This document shows positions 1-6,851 of a stretch of 29,730 nucleotides of DNA, one piece after another (position 1 is the stretch's first letter; every line of letters starts with the position of its first letter). The notes under the pieces are model-generated. The model was not told the origin of the DNA and did no database searches. It worked only from the letters and a program-made list of their open reading frames with translations. Source of the DNA: JBLNDG01 sp050261415 (GTDB lineage: Bacteria > Bacillota > Clostridia > Lutisporales > Lutisporaceae); the NCBI GenBank assembly GCA_050261415.1, contig JBLNDG010000052.1, positions 1 through 29,730 of the forward strand, given 5' to 3'. The translations under genes and the position numbers were made by a program.

Positions 1-35
1 TTGGATCAGGCGCTGTTGCTTCAATAATAGAATAA
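1..35 (+). CDS. tuf: Elongation factor Tu, C-terminal fragment (gene cut by window start)
   Basis: Only the last codons are present. Reading from base 3 gives GSGAVASIIE followed by TAA at 33-35. This matches the conserved EF-Tu C-terminus (usually TVGSGxVASIIE). EF-Tu is the GTPase that delivers aminoacyl-tRNA to the ribosome. Finding tuf directly upstream of rpmG-secE-nusG is a common Firmicutes arrangement and supports the call, although only ten residues are visible. Confidence 0.8.
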   Translation, partial: GSGAVASIIE

Positions 36-49
36 TAAGGCAAAAGGCA

Positions 50-140
50 CGGGGCAATAGGTAATAGGCAATAGGTTGAGCAAAGGCTTCGAAGCCCGGC
101 TCAAACCCATTGTCCATGGCCGATAGCCCATCGCCCGGCA
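50..140. repeat. Large imperfect inverted repeat downstream of tuf
   Basis: The left arm (about 53-77) carries three near copies of a GGCAATAG-like unit. The right arm (about 103-137) is its imperfect reverse complement. The centre folds cleanly: GGTTGAGC at 74-81 pairs with GCTCAAACC at 99-107 with one bulged A, and GGCTTC/GAAGCC (85-96) forms a perfect 12-bp palindrome at the tip. No U-tract follows, so it is not a classical terminator. It could be a small palindromic repeat element or a processing/termination structure for the tuf transcript. Confidence 0.5.
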
Positions 141-156
141 ATAGAGAATGACATGT

Positions 157-193
157 AAGGACTAGTACCATATTACATATGATACTAGTCCTT
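157..193 (+). terminator. Stem-loop between tuf and rpmG, terminator-like
   Basis: AAGGACTAGTA at 157-167 and TACTAGTCCTT at 183-193 form a perfect 11-bp stem with a 15-nt loop. Only a short T run follows (TTTATAAAG), so termination efficiency is uncertain. It lies between the tuf stop and the rpmG promoter, where a transcript end is expected. The rest of 194-280 shows only a weak 6-bp hairpin (231-252) and no gene. Confidence 0.45.
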
Positions 194-287
194 TATAAAG
201 TATTAAAATGTCGTAAAAAGGTAATAATTAGGTTTAGAATCACTTTTAAACCAGGACACGGATAACCTGAGGATGTACAAAATTTTA

Positions 288-316
288 TTGACATAGCAGA
301 TAAATTATGATAGATT
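288..316 (+). promoter_or_regulatory. Sigma-A type promoter for rpmG-secE-nusG-rplKA
   Basis: A perfect -35 TTGACA (288-293) is followed after 17 bp by TAGATT (311-316), preceded by the extended -10 dinucleotide TG at 308-309. The start of transcription is predicted near 323, leaving a leader of about 95 nt before rpmG. The match is by eye. Confidence 0.6.
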
Positions 317-417
317 TTATTGAGTAGCCTTAAAATGGAATAGTAATGTATTTTTGTGATATTTGATTTGATTAAGTAAATATATTTAAGGCATTAGACT
401 ATTGGGAGGTGTAGAGG

Positions 418-567
418 ATGAGGACTAAGATTACACTTGCATGCAGTGAATGTAAGCAGAGAAACTATGATACAATGAAGAACAAAAAGAACAACCCGGA
501 TAGATTGGAAATGAACAAGTACTGCAGATTCTGCAGGAAACATACATCACATAAGGAAACAAAATAG
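418..567 (+). CDS. rpmG: 50S ribosomal protein L33
   Basis: This 49-residue protein starts MRTKITLACSEC and fits the usual L33 length. It carries two CxxC pairs, C9/C12 and C36/C39, forming the zinc ribbon of the C+ version of L33. L33 is a small component of the large ribosomal subunit near the E site. The ATG at 418 follows GGGAGGT at 404-410. The rpmG-secE-nusG order is the standard bacterial arrangement, and secE begins 21 nt after the stop. The four cysteines suggest the zinc-binding rather than the zinc-independent paralogue. The identification is firm although the gene is very short. Confidence 0.95.
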   Translation: MRTKITLACSECKQRNYDTMKNKKNNPDRLEMNKYCRFCRKHTSHKETK

Positions 568-588
568 CCTGTAAAGGGAGTGAATGGT

Positions 589-798
589 ATGGCAGATACA
601 CCAAAAGCAAAAAAGTTCGATATTGCAAAGTCTTACAGGGAAACTAAGGCTGAACTGAAAAAGGTTACCTGGCCGAGCAGAAAAGAGCTTTTGCAGCATA
701 CTGAAGTTGTAGCAACTTCAATATTGTTGGTAGGAGCAGTACTTTGGATAGTTGATCTGGCATTCGGCAGAGTGCTTGACTTGTTTTTAGTGAGATAA
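589..798 (+). CDS. secE: Preprotein translocase subunit SecE
   Basis: SecE clamps the SecY channel in the cytoplasmic membrane. This 69-residue single-spanning version is typical of Firmicutes. It has a cytoplasmic amphipathic segment containing AELKKVTWPSRKEL (about residues 20-33), the family's signature, then one TM helix (about residues 42-60). I chose ATG 589 because GGGAG at 576-580 is 8 nt upstream. The alternative GTG at 580 overlaps that site and would add only three residues. It sits between rpmG and nusG as expected. Confidence 0.95.
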   Translation: MADTPKAKKFDIAKSYRETKAELKKVTWPSRKELLQHTEVVATSILLVGAVLWIVDLAFGRVLDLFLVR

Positions 799-841
799 AA
801 AGGAGGAAAACTTCAAATAACAGTTTGAGGTTGATGCATCT

Positions 842-1360
842 ATGGAAGAAAGAGGCAGATGGTATGTAGTACATACATACTCCGGTTATGAAAATAAGGT
901 AATGGCAAATATTGAGAAGATAGTTGAAAACAGGAACATGCAGGATGTTATCTTTGAAGTAAAAGTGCCAATTGAAGAGCAGGTCGAAATAAAAAACGGA
1001 AAGAAGAAGGTTACACAGAAGAAAGTATTTCCCGGCTACGTGCTTGTAAAAATGCTTATGACGGATGAGTCATGGTATGTAGTAAGAAATACAAGAGGGG
1101 TAACCGGATTCGTCGGACCTGGTTCTAAGCCTGTGCCTCTGACTGATGCTGAAGTAAAGACTCTTGGTGTTGAAAAGACACCTGTTAAGCTTGATGCAAA
1201 CGTTAAGGACCATATTAGGGTAATATCCGGACCCTTTGAGAATTTTGTGGGTATAATCCAGGAAATCAATAATGAAAAGCATAAGGTAAAGGTCATGATT
1301 TCCATGTTTGGAAGGGAAACTCCCGTTGAATTGGAGTTTACCCAGGTTGAAAGATTATAA
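842..1360 (+). CDS. nusG: Transcription termination/antitermination protein NusG
   Basis: NusG binds the clamp of RNA polymerase, modulates pausing and termination, and links transcription to translation. The 172-residue protein has an N-terminal NGN domain starting RWYVVHTYSGYENKV, with FPGYVLVKM and TRGVTGFVG further on. A C-terminal KOW domain follows (VISGPFENFVGIIQEI and onward). Length and order are normal. The ATG at 842 has a modest GAGG at 827-830. A stronger AGGAGG at 801-806 has no in-frame start near it because a stop lies at 818-820. The rplK gene follows after 41 nt. Confidence 0.97.
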   Translation: MEERGRWYVVHTYSGYENKVMANIEKIVENRNMQDVIFEVKVPIEEQVEIKNGKKKVTQKKVFPGYVLVKMLMTDESWYVVRNTRGVTGFVGPGSKPVPLTDAEVKTLGVEKTPVKLDANVKDHIRVISGPFENFVGIIQEINNEKHKVKVMISMFGRETPVELEFTQVERL

Positions 1361-1401
1361 TATAATTTTTATATCATTATTTGCTGAGGGGAGGTGTAAA
1401 T

Positions 1402-1827
1402 ATGGCAAAAAAGGTTGCATCCATTGTAAAGCTTCAGGTTCCGGCAGGTAAAGCTACTCCAGCGCCACCAATAGGTCCGGCTTTGGGTCAGCATGGTGTC
1501 AATATTATGGGATTCTGCAAAGAGTTCAATGAAAGAACAGCTAAGCAGGCAGGCCTTATTATTCCTGTTGTAATCACTGTTTACCAGGATAGGTCATTCT
1601 CATTTATACTCAAGACGCCGCCGGCATCGGTGCTCATAAAGAAAGCCGTAGGTATCGAAAGCGGTTCAGGAGTTCCGAACAAAACTAAGGTTGGTAAGAT
1701 TTCAAAGGCAAAGGTCAGGGAAATTGCAGAACTTAAAATGCCAGACTTAAATGCAGCCAGCATTGAAACTGCAATGAGCATGGTAGCTGGTACAGCAAGA
1801 AGTATGGGAATAGTTGTTGAAGACTAA
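1402..1827 (+). CDS. rplK: 50S ribosomal protein L11
   Basis: L11 forms the GTPase-associated centre with 23S rRNA and L10/L12 and is needed for stringent-response sensing by RelA. The chosen ATG at 1402, after GGGGAGGTG (1388-1396), gives 141 residues, exactly the usual size. A TTG at 1381 would add an unlikely extension covering the Shine-Dalgarno site. Visible signatures are the proline-rich N-terminal segment PAGKATPAPPIGPALGQHG and the C-terminal RNA-binding domain ending GTARSMGIVVED. It is followed 48 nt later by rplA. Confidence 0.97.
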   Translation: MAKKVASIVKLQVPAGKATPAPPIGPALGQHGVNIMGFCKEFNERTAKQAGLIIPVVITVYQDRSFSFILKTPPASVLIKKAVGIESGSGVPNKTKVGKISKAKVREIAELKMPDLNAASIETAMSMVAGTARSMGIVVED

Positions 1828-1875
1828 TTAAAAGTGGGAGGATAAATTCCGTTAATACCACGAGGAGGAAAATTC

Positions 1876-2571
1876 ATGTTTAGAGGAAAGAAATATCAAG
1901 AAAGTGTTAAGCTTATTGATGCAAACAAACTTTATGATCCGAAAGAAGCTTTGGAAATCCTTCAGAAGACTGCCAAAGCTAAATTTGATGAATCTGTTGA
2001 AGTACACATAAAGCTTGGTGTTGACCCAAGACATGCAGACCAACAGGTTAGAGGAGTTGTAGTACTTCCTCACGGAACAGGTAAGAGCCTAAAGGTTTTG
2101 GTTTTTGCCAAAGGCGATAAAGCTAAAGAGGCTGAAGCTGCTGGTGCAGACTATGTTGGAGCTGAAGAACTGGTTACTAAAATTCAGAATGAAAACTGGT
2201 TTGATTATGATGTAGTAGTTGCTACTCCCGATATGATGGGTGTGGTAGGAAGATTGGGTAAAGTCCTTGGACCTAAAGGTTTAATGCCGAACCCAAAATC
2301 CGGTACTGTTACATTTGATATCGAAAAGGCTATCAGCGAAATCAAAGCCGGTAAAGTTGAGTACAGGGTTGATAAGACAGCTATAATCCACGTAGCAATA
2401 GGAAAGGCGTCCTTTGGTACTGAAAAGCTGGTCGACAACTTCAAAACCCTTATGGAAGCAGTTGTTAAGGCAAAGCCTGCAGCAGCAAAGGGTACTTATT
2501 TGAAGAGTGTTGTGACTACAAGTACTATGGGCCCTGCTATAAAGATTAATCCTGCACGTGTAACTGAGTAG
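1876..2571 (+). CDS. rplA: 50S ribosomal protein L1
   Basis: L1 forms the mobile stalk at the E site and in many bacteria represses its own mRNA. The 231-residue protein has normal length. It begins MFRGKKYQESVKLID and contains the family motif GKVLGPKGLMPNPKSGTVT (residues about 126-144). AGGAGG lies just upstream of ATG 1876. Its stop (2569-2571) is directly followed by the promoter of the rplJL leader, so rplKA and rplJL can be transcribed both together and separately. Confidence 0.97.
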   Translation: MFRGKKYQESVKLIDANKLYDPKEALEILQKTAKAKFDESVEVHIKLGVDPRHADQQVRGVVVLPHGTGKSLKVLVFAKGDKAKEAEAAGADYVGAEELVTKIQNENWFDYDVVVATPDMMGVVGRLGKVLGPKGLMPNPKSGTVTFDIEKAISEIKAGKVEYRVDKTAIIHVAIGKASFGTEKLVDNFKTLMEAVVKAKPAAAKGTYLKSVVTTSTMGPAIKINPARVTE

Positions 2572-2575
2572 TCAG

Positions 2576-2605
2576 TTGACAAGCGGGTTCTATTAATGTT
2601 AGAAT
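2576..2605 (+). promoter_or_regulatory. Promoter for the rplJL leader
   Basis: TTGACA (2576-2581), 18 bp, then TAGAAT (2600-2605) with extended -10 TG at 2597-2598. The predicted start is near 2612, just before the L10-leader structure. It starts only 5 nt after the rplA stop. Confidence 0.7.
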
Positions 2606-2611
2606 GGCGCA

Positions 2612-2735
2612 TGTATAAAAGTGAATACTTACCGTAGACAGTAGGTTGGTGAAAACCGTAAAACGTCCTGCCGAGGTTTCATAATATATGATGATAATGA
2701 CCTCTCTATGTCTACGGAGAGGTCTTTTGTATTTT
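2612..2735 (+). promoter_or_regulatory. Ribosomal protein L10 leader (rplJL attenuator)
   Basis: This 5' leader autoregulates L10/L12 synthesis by attenuation in Firmicutes. CCGTAGACA (2632-2640) can pair perfectly with TGTCTACGG (2709-2717), closing the leader domain. Inside lies the conserved-looking stretch AGTAGGTTGGTG ... CGTCCTGCCGAGG. The closing strand overlaps the first bases of the terminator's 3' arm (2716-2724), so the two folds exclude each other, which is the expected switch. Position and architecture match the known L10 leader family; I did not run a covariance model. Confidence 0.85.
2698..2735 (+). terminator. Attenuator terminator inside the L10 leader
   Basis: GACCTCTC (2699-2706) pairs with GAGAGGTC (2717-2724), followed by TTTTGTATTTT. 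It is an intrinsic terminator upstream of rplJ, expected to act when L10/L12 are in excess. Confidence 0.85.
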
Positions 2736-2787
2736 CAAAAGGCCTAATCCGGAAAATTACAAGTCTTCATCATGAGGAGGTGTAAAA

Positions 2788-3291
2788 ATGTCAAAAAATT
2801 TAGGACCAAAAGAAGCAATAGTAAGTGAAGTAAAGGAAAAGCTCGGAAAATCAAATGCAGTTGTACTTGTTGACTATAAAGGTATAAATGTTGAAGATGT
2901 AACTGAGTTGAGAAAGAAATTCAGAGAAGCAGGCGTTGACTACAAGGTGTACAAAAACACATTGTTCAAAAGGGCGGCATCTGAACTTGGTGTAGAATCA
3001 TTGCATGACTTCCTTCAGGGAACAGTAGCAGTAGCGTTTGGATATAATGATGCTGTTGCACCTGCAAAGACTCTCAATCAGTTCATAAAAGACCATCCAA
3101 AGGCGCCAATAACAGTAAAGGCCGGACTTGTTGAAGGCAAGATGATGAATCCCAAGGACTTAGAAGCATTGGGCAATTTGCCGTCAAGAGAAGTACTTAT
3201 TGCAATGCTCCTTGGTGGATTACAGGGCACAGTCAGAAACCTGGCTTATGCTCTTAATACAATCAAAGAAAAGAAAGAAGCGGAAGCTTAA
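2788..3291 (+). CDS. rplJ: 50S ribosomal protein L10
   Basis: L10 anchors the L12 dimers that form the ribosomal stalk and, in complex with L12, represses its own leader. At 167 residues it is of normal length. Recognisable parts are the N-terminal rRNA-binding domain (VVLVDYKGINVEDVTELRKK, about residues 25-44, then YKVYKNTLFKRA) and the C-terminal L12-binding helix rich in charged residues (LAYALNTIKEKKEAEA). GAGGAGGTG precedes ATG 2788. The rplL gene follows after 26 nt. Confidence 0.97.
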   Translation: MSKNLGPKEAIVSEVKEKLGKSNAVVLVDYKGINVEDVTELRKKFREAGVDYKVYKNTLFKRAASELGVESLHDFLQGTVAVAFGYNDAVAPAKTLNQFIKDHPKAPITVKAGLVEGKMMNPKDLEALGNLPSREVLIAMLLGGLQGTVRNLAYALNTIKEKKEAEA

Positions 3292-3317
3292 TTAATAATT
3301 ATGGGAGGTAATTTTAA

Positions 3318-3701
3318 ATGGCAAGTGAAAAAACTACAAAATTTATTGAAGAAATAAAGAGTATGACAGTTCTTGAATTAGCTGAACTGGTAAAGGCTAT
3401 CGAAGAGGAATTCGGAGTAACGGCAGCAGCTCCAGTAGCAGTTGCTGGCCCAGCAGTAGGCGCTTCAGCAGGTGCACCTGCTGAAGAGCAGACTGAATTC
3501 ACTGTAGTTCTTGCAAGTGCAGGAGCAGAAAAGATAAAGGTTATTAAGGTTGTTAGAGAAATTACAGGTCTCGGACTCAAAGAAGCTAAAGACCTCGTTG
3601 ATGGCGCTCCAAAGCCGGTAAAAGAAGGCGTAAGCAAGCAGGAAGCAGAAGAGATTGCTGCAAAGTTCAAGGAAACCGGAGCAACAGTAGAAATAAAGTA
3701 A
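3318..3701 (+). CDS. rplL: 50S ribosomal protein L7/L12
   Basis: L7/L12 is the multi-copy stalk protein that recruits translational GTPases. The 127-residue protein has an N-terminal dimerisation domain (residues 1-33), an Ala/Pro/Gly-rich hinge (about 35-58) and a conserved C-terminal domain. The latter contains IKVIKVVREITGLGLKEAK and ends ETGATVEIK. GGGAGGT precedes ATG 3318. A strong terminator follows immediately, whereas in many Firmicutes rpoB comes next; here rpoB is 18.8 kb away. Confidence 0.97.
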   Translation: MASEKTTKFIEEIKSMTVLELAELVKAIEEEFGVTAAAPVAVAGPAVGASAGAPAEEQTEFTVVLASAGAEKIKVIKVVREITGLGLKEAKDLVDGAPKPVKEGVSKQEAEEIAAKFKETGATVEIK

Positions 3702-3714
3702 TTTATAGTCTATC

Positions 3715-3750
3715 AAAAATAAAAGCTGTGAAGACAGCTTTTATTTTTTT
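3715..3750 (+). terminator. Intrinsic terminator of the rplJL operon
   Basis: AAAAGCTGT (3721-3729) pairs with ACAGCTTTT (3734-3742) around a GAAG loop. The stem extends with A-T pairs to 3715/3748 and runs into a T tract. The arms are A-rich upstream and T-rich downstream, so it could also work in the reverse direction. Confidence 0.9.
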
Positions 3751-3805
3751 GTCTATAAATGTAAATATGTAGTTAATATAAAAATATATGTAATTTATAT
3801 AATTA

Positions 3806-3836
3806 TTATACAAATTTACAAATATTATGATATAAT
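3806..3836 (+). promoter_or_regulatory. Candidate promoter of the Tad pilus operon
   Basis: TATAAT at 3831-3836 with extended -10 TG at 3828-3829 lies in a very A+T-rich stretch (3750-3840). The -35 is poor (TTATAC at 3806-3811, 19-bp spacing). The predicted start near 3843 gives a leader of roughly 70 nt. There is no gene in 3751-3907. Confidence 0.5.
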
Positions 3837-3913
3837 GTAACAAAAACGTACAAATATAGGATGATATGTAAACTGATCACCTGTATAAGGATGAAATATG
3901 GGGGTAGATTGCA

Positions 3914-4450
3914 ATTCATGTCAAGACCTGTGAGCTTATACTGCTCTTAGTGTTAGCTGCTGTATGTGATATAAAAACATACAAAATAAATAATTTGATC
4001 ACATATACTTTCATATTGCTCGGAGCGGCAACAAACATAATGATAGCCGGATACAAAGGCCTGCTCTTTTCTTTATGGGGATCGGTACTGCCGGTAATAT
4101 GCCTTATGATTCTTTATTTGTGCAGAATGCTGGGAGCGGGAGACATAAAGTTATTTGGTGCAGTTGGGTCAATTATGGGTGCCGGTTTTACCTTAAATGC
4201 TATTTTATGTTCCTTTATTGCCGGAGGTATTATAGGGCTCAGTATATTGCTTGTAAAAAGGAGCTGCAAAAGCAGGCTCAGGTACTTGCTGATTTATATG
4301 AAGGGCTGTTTTCTTTCAATGAGTCTGCTGCCTTATACAAGTTTTGAGGACAAGCACAGCGATGACGGTAAATTCCACTTTGCCATAGCTATATCGGCAG
4401 GCACCTTAGTTCTATTTTTTATTAATGCAGCGGGCACGGGTGGCTTTTAG
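3914..4450 (+). CDS. TadV/CpaA-type prepilin peptidase (A24 family), non-standard start
   Basis: This is a membrane aspartic peptidase that cleaves Flp-type prepilins. The two catalytic aspartates are visible in VCDIKTYKI and LGAGDIKLFG, with several TM helices between and after. The nearest canonical in-frame start, GTG at 3950, would remove most of the first TM helix and has no ribosome site. The frame is open upstream to a stop at 3905-3907. I annotate an ATT at 3914, 8 nt after GGGGGT (3900-3905), giving IHVKTCELILLLVLAAVCDIK. The ATG at 3918 is out of frame and soon stops. A one-base indel is the alternative explanation. It is first in the Tad operon, before cpaE. Confidence 0.8.
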   Translation: MHVKTCELILLLVLAAVCDIKTYKINNLITYTFILLGAATNIMIAGYKGLLFSLWGSVLPVICLMILYLCRMLGAGDIKLFGAVGSIMGAGFTLNAILCSFIAGGIIGLSILLVKRSCKSRLRYLLIYMKGCFLSMSLLPYTSFEDKHSDDGKFHFAIAISAGTLVLFFINAAGTGGF

Positions 4451-4481
4451 CCAATTTTGTATATTAAAAGGGGGATATGGA

Positions 4482-5591
4482 TTGGGAAAGCTTGGTCTTG
4501 TTATTGCAGACATAGATGAAAACTATGTCAGAGGATTGATCAATTACATAGAAGCTGCAAACTCAAGGGATTTCCAGGTAAGCAGTTTTACACAGCTTAA
4601 TTCTTTTCAGAATTTCCTCAGCAAGAATAAGCTGTCTGATATAATTTTAGTTTGTCCCGAATTCTACGAAGAAACCGCATTGAAAACTGAGGCAAAGCTT
4701 GTTGTTATTCTGTTTCCAGGTGTACTGGACAAGGAATACCCCGGATGTGAGACGGTAAATAAATACCAGACCGGTGAAAAGATAATAAGCAACATATTTT
4801 ACTTGTATTCAAAGGTAAATCCAGATGAAGTCCATATATCAAACTGTGAAAAACGTGCAAAGGTTGTAGGCATATATTCTCCGGCAGGCGGTACAGGCAA
4901 AACTACCATTGCTGCCTCACTTTCCTCACATTGTGTGGAGCAAGGGTTGTCCTCATTTTATTTAAATTTCGAGAATATACAATCAACAGAGATTTTTTTT
5001 GATTGCAGCAGTGAAAGGAGTTTATCCTATGTTTTTTATTACCTTAAGGAAAAGGACAAAAACCTGACTTTTAAAATAGATGGGGTCAAGTGCTTAGATA
5101 CAAGCTCAGGAGTACAATACTTTACTCCGCCACAAAGTCCTCTGGAGCTTGATGAAGTTGCGCCGGATGAGCTGGAACAGCTTTTGCATCAACTAAAAAG
5201 GACCGGCAAATATGATTTTGTATTCATTGATATGTCAAGCGCCTTTGATACAAAGAACATAAGGTTAATGCAGCTGTGTGACCAGGTTATTGCTGTTTAT
5301 ACCCAGGACTTATCAGCAAAACATAAGTTCAGAACCCTGGTAAACAATCTGGACAAACTCGATTCAACTTTCGGTCACGGTTTGTCAGCAAAATTCATAT
5401 CTGTAATCAACAAGTACAAAGAAAACCCGTATGACAGCATGGATGACAACCTTATCAGCCGGATACCGCTGCGGTGCAAAATACCGGAGTATTCAAAATC
5501 AATAATTCAGGAAAATGGGAAAATAGCTGTCAATGACAGCAGCTTTTTAAAATCTGTGGATGAGTTAATTAATGTACTGCTGGATAGATGA
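4482..5591 (+). CDS. CpaE/TadZ-like pilus assembly ATPase (MinD/ParA superfamily)
   Basis: TadZ/CpaE proteins localise the Tad machine, often to a cell pole. The 369-residue product has an N-terminal receiver-like domain (residues 1-120, starting KLGLVIADIDENYVRGL) lacking an obvious phosphorylation triad. A MinD-like domain follows with a deviant Walker A, SPAGGTGKTT (133-142), and the hydrophobic strand-Asp segment YDFVFIDMSSAFD. TTG 4482 is chosen because GGGGG at 4470-4474 is 7 nt upstream; an ATG at 4425 would overlap the preceding gene. Its TGA (5589-5591) overlaps the ribosome site of cpaF, indicating coupled translation. Confidence 0.85.
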   Translation: MGKLGLVIADIDENYVRGLINYIEAANSRDFQVSSFTQLNSFQNFLSKNKLSDIILVCPEFYEETALKTEAKLVVILFPGVLDKEYPGCETVNKYQTGEKIISNIFYLYSKVNPDEVHISNCEKRAKVVGIYSPAGGTGKTTIAASLSSHCVEQGLSSFYLNFENIQSTEIFFDCSSERSLSYVFYYLKEKDKNLTFKIDGVKCLDTSSGVQYFTPPQSPLELDEVAPDELEQLLHQLKRTGKYDFVFIDMSSAFDTKNIRLMQLCDQVIAVYTQDLSAKHKFRTLVNNLDKLDSTFGHGLSAKFISVINKYKENPYDSMDDNLISRIPLRCKIPEYSKSIIQENGKIAVNDSSFLKSVDELINVLLDR

Positions 5592-5601
5592 GGTATGGAA
5601 T

Positions 5602-6840
5602 ATGGATAGCAATGAGAAATCTGCACTGTCTGAAAATATTAAAAAGGAAATAAGGGAAAGCCTTGATATAAGTAAAGATGTCACTGATGAAAGTATAAAT
5701 GATATAGTAACTCAAAGAGTTTTTGCAATATCGGAAAAGCAGTATATGAGTATAGGGGATAAACAGGAGATAATCCTCAATATATTCAATTCGATAAGGA
5801 GGCTGGATATACTGCAGCCGCTTCTGGATGACAAATCTATCACTGAGATAATGGTTAACGGTGCGAAGGACATATTTATCGAAAGGAGCGGCAGGATATA
5901 TGACATCGGTGCCGGGTTTGAAAGCCGGCAGAAGCTGGAGGATGTAATTCAGTCAATTGTCTCAAAGGTAAACAGAGTGGTGAATGAATCTTCTCCTATA
6001 GTGGATGCCAGGCTTGAAGACGGATCAAGAGTGAACATAGTTCTTCCTCCTGTAGCCATGAATGGACCGATACTGACAATAAGGAAGTTCCCGGAAAAAC
6101 CGATTGATATAAGTGACTTGATAAACTGGTGTTCCATAACTGAAGAGGCTGCTGAACTGCTTGAAAGACTGGTAAAAGCCAAATACAACATATTTATTTG
6201 TGGGGGTACAGGCTCCGGTAAAACTTCATTCCTTAATGCGCTTTCCGGATTTATCCCCAGTGATGAGCGTATAGTGACCATTGAGGATTCAGCAGAACTG
6301 CAGATTAAAAATATTAAGAATATTGTAAGGCTGGAAACAAGAAATGCAAACACCGAAGGCAAAGGCGAAATAACAATCCGTGATTTGATAAAAACCTCTC
6401 TCAGAATGAGGCCTGAGAGAATAATTGTCGGGGAAGTGCGTGGTCCCGAAGCATTGGACATGCTGCAAGCAATGAATACAGGGCATGATGGATCAATATC
6501 AACAGGCCATGCCAATTCAACCAGGGATATGCTGAGCAGGTTGGAGACAATGGTGCTTAGCGGCGCATCAATGCCGCTGGATGCTATAAGACGGCAGATC
6601 TCATCTGCCATCGATATTATGATACATCTCTCACGGTTCAGGGATAAATCCAGAAAAGTAGTTGAAATTGTTGAATTACTTGGCTATAGAGCGGGGGATA
6701 TTGAATTGAACCCGTTGTACTCTTTCGAGGAAAAAGGAGAGTCGGAGGATGGAAAAGTCCTTGGCACACTTGTAAGGACCTCCAATAAAATGGAGAATCT
6801 TCATAAATTCAAAATGGCAGGAGTATCTTCAAAGGTATGA
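5602..6840 (+). CDS. CpaF/TadA-type secretion ATPase for Flp pilus assembly
   Basis: This hexameric cytoplasmic ATPase powers pilin extrusion. The 412-residue protein has a helical N-terminal domain (1-70), the N2 domain (LQPLLDDKSITEIMVNG and onward) and a RecA-like core. Core motifs are Walker A GGTGSGKTS (201-209), Asp box TIEDSAEL (226-233), Walker B IIVGEVRG (274-281) and His box TGHANS (301-306). ATG 5602 lies 7 nt after GATGAGGT; an in-frame ATG at 5572 inside cpaE is unlikely. The C-terminal tail of about 50 residues beyond the core is variable. It is followed 11 nt later by tadB. Confidence 0.93.
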   Translation: MDSNEKSALSENIKKEIRESLDISKDVTDESINDIVTQRVFAISEKQYMSIGDKQEIILNIFNSIRRLDILQPLLDDKSITEIMVNGAKDIFIERSGRIYDIGAGFESRQKLEDVIQSIVSKVNRVVNESSPIVDARLEDGSRVNIVLPPVAMNGPILTIRKFPEKPIDISDLINWCSITEEAAELLERLVKAKYNIFICGGTGSGKTSFLNALSGFIPSDERIVTIEDSAELQIKNIKNIVRLETRNANTEGKGEITIRDLIKTSLRMRPERIIVGEVRGPEALDMLQAMNTGHDGSISTGHANSTRDMLSRLETMVLSGASMPLDAIRRQISSAIDIMIHLSRFRDKSRKVVEIVELLGYRAGDIELNPLYSFEEKGESEDGKVLGTLVRTSNKMENLHKFKMAGVSSKV

Positions 6841-6851
6841 GGTGAGCTGAC

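Noticed and set aside
195..417. Possible tRNA gene between tuf and rpmG
   Set aside because: Read for a cloverleaf and CCA-type end; only weak hairpins were found, none with T-arm or anticodon-arm consensus.
4075..4347. 90-residue plus-strand frame inside the TadV-type gene
   Set aside because: It overlaps both catalytic and TM coding of the peptidase in another frame and lacks a ribosome site; I considered a frameshifted tail but the peptidase frame is continuous.
5949..6611. 220-residue open frame on the minus strand opposite cpaF
   Set aside because: It is antisense to the conserved ATPase core, has no recognisable motif or ribosome site, and is the expected shadow of the codon use of cpaF.
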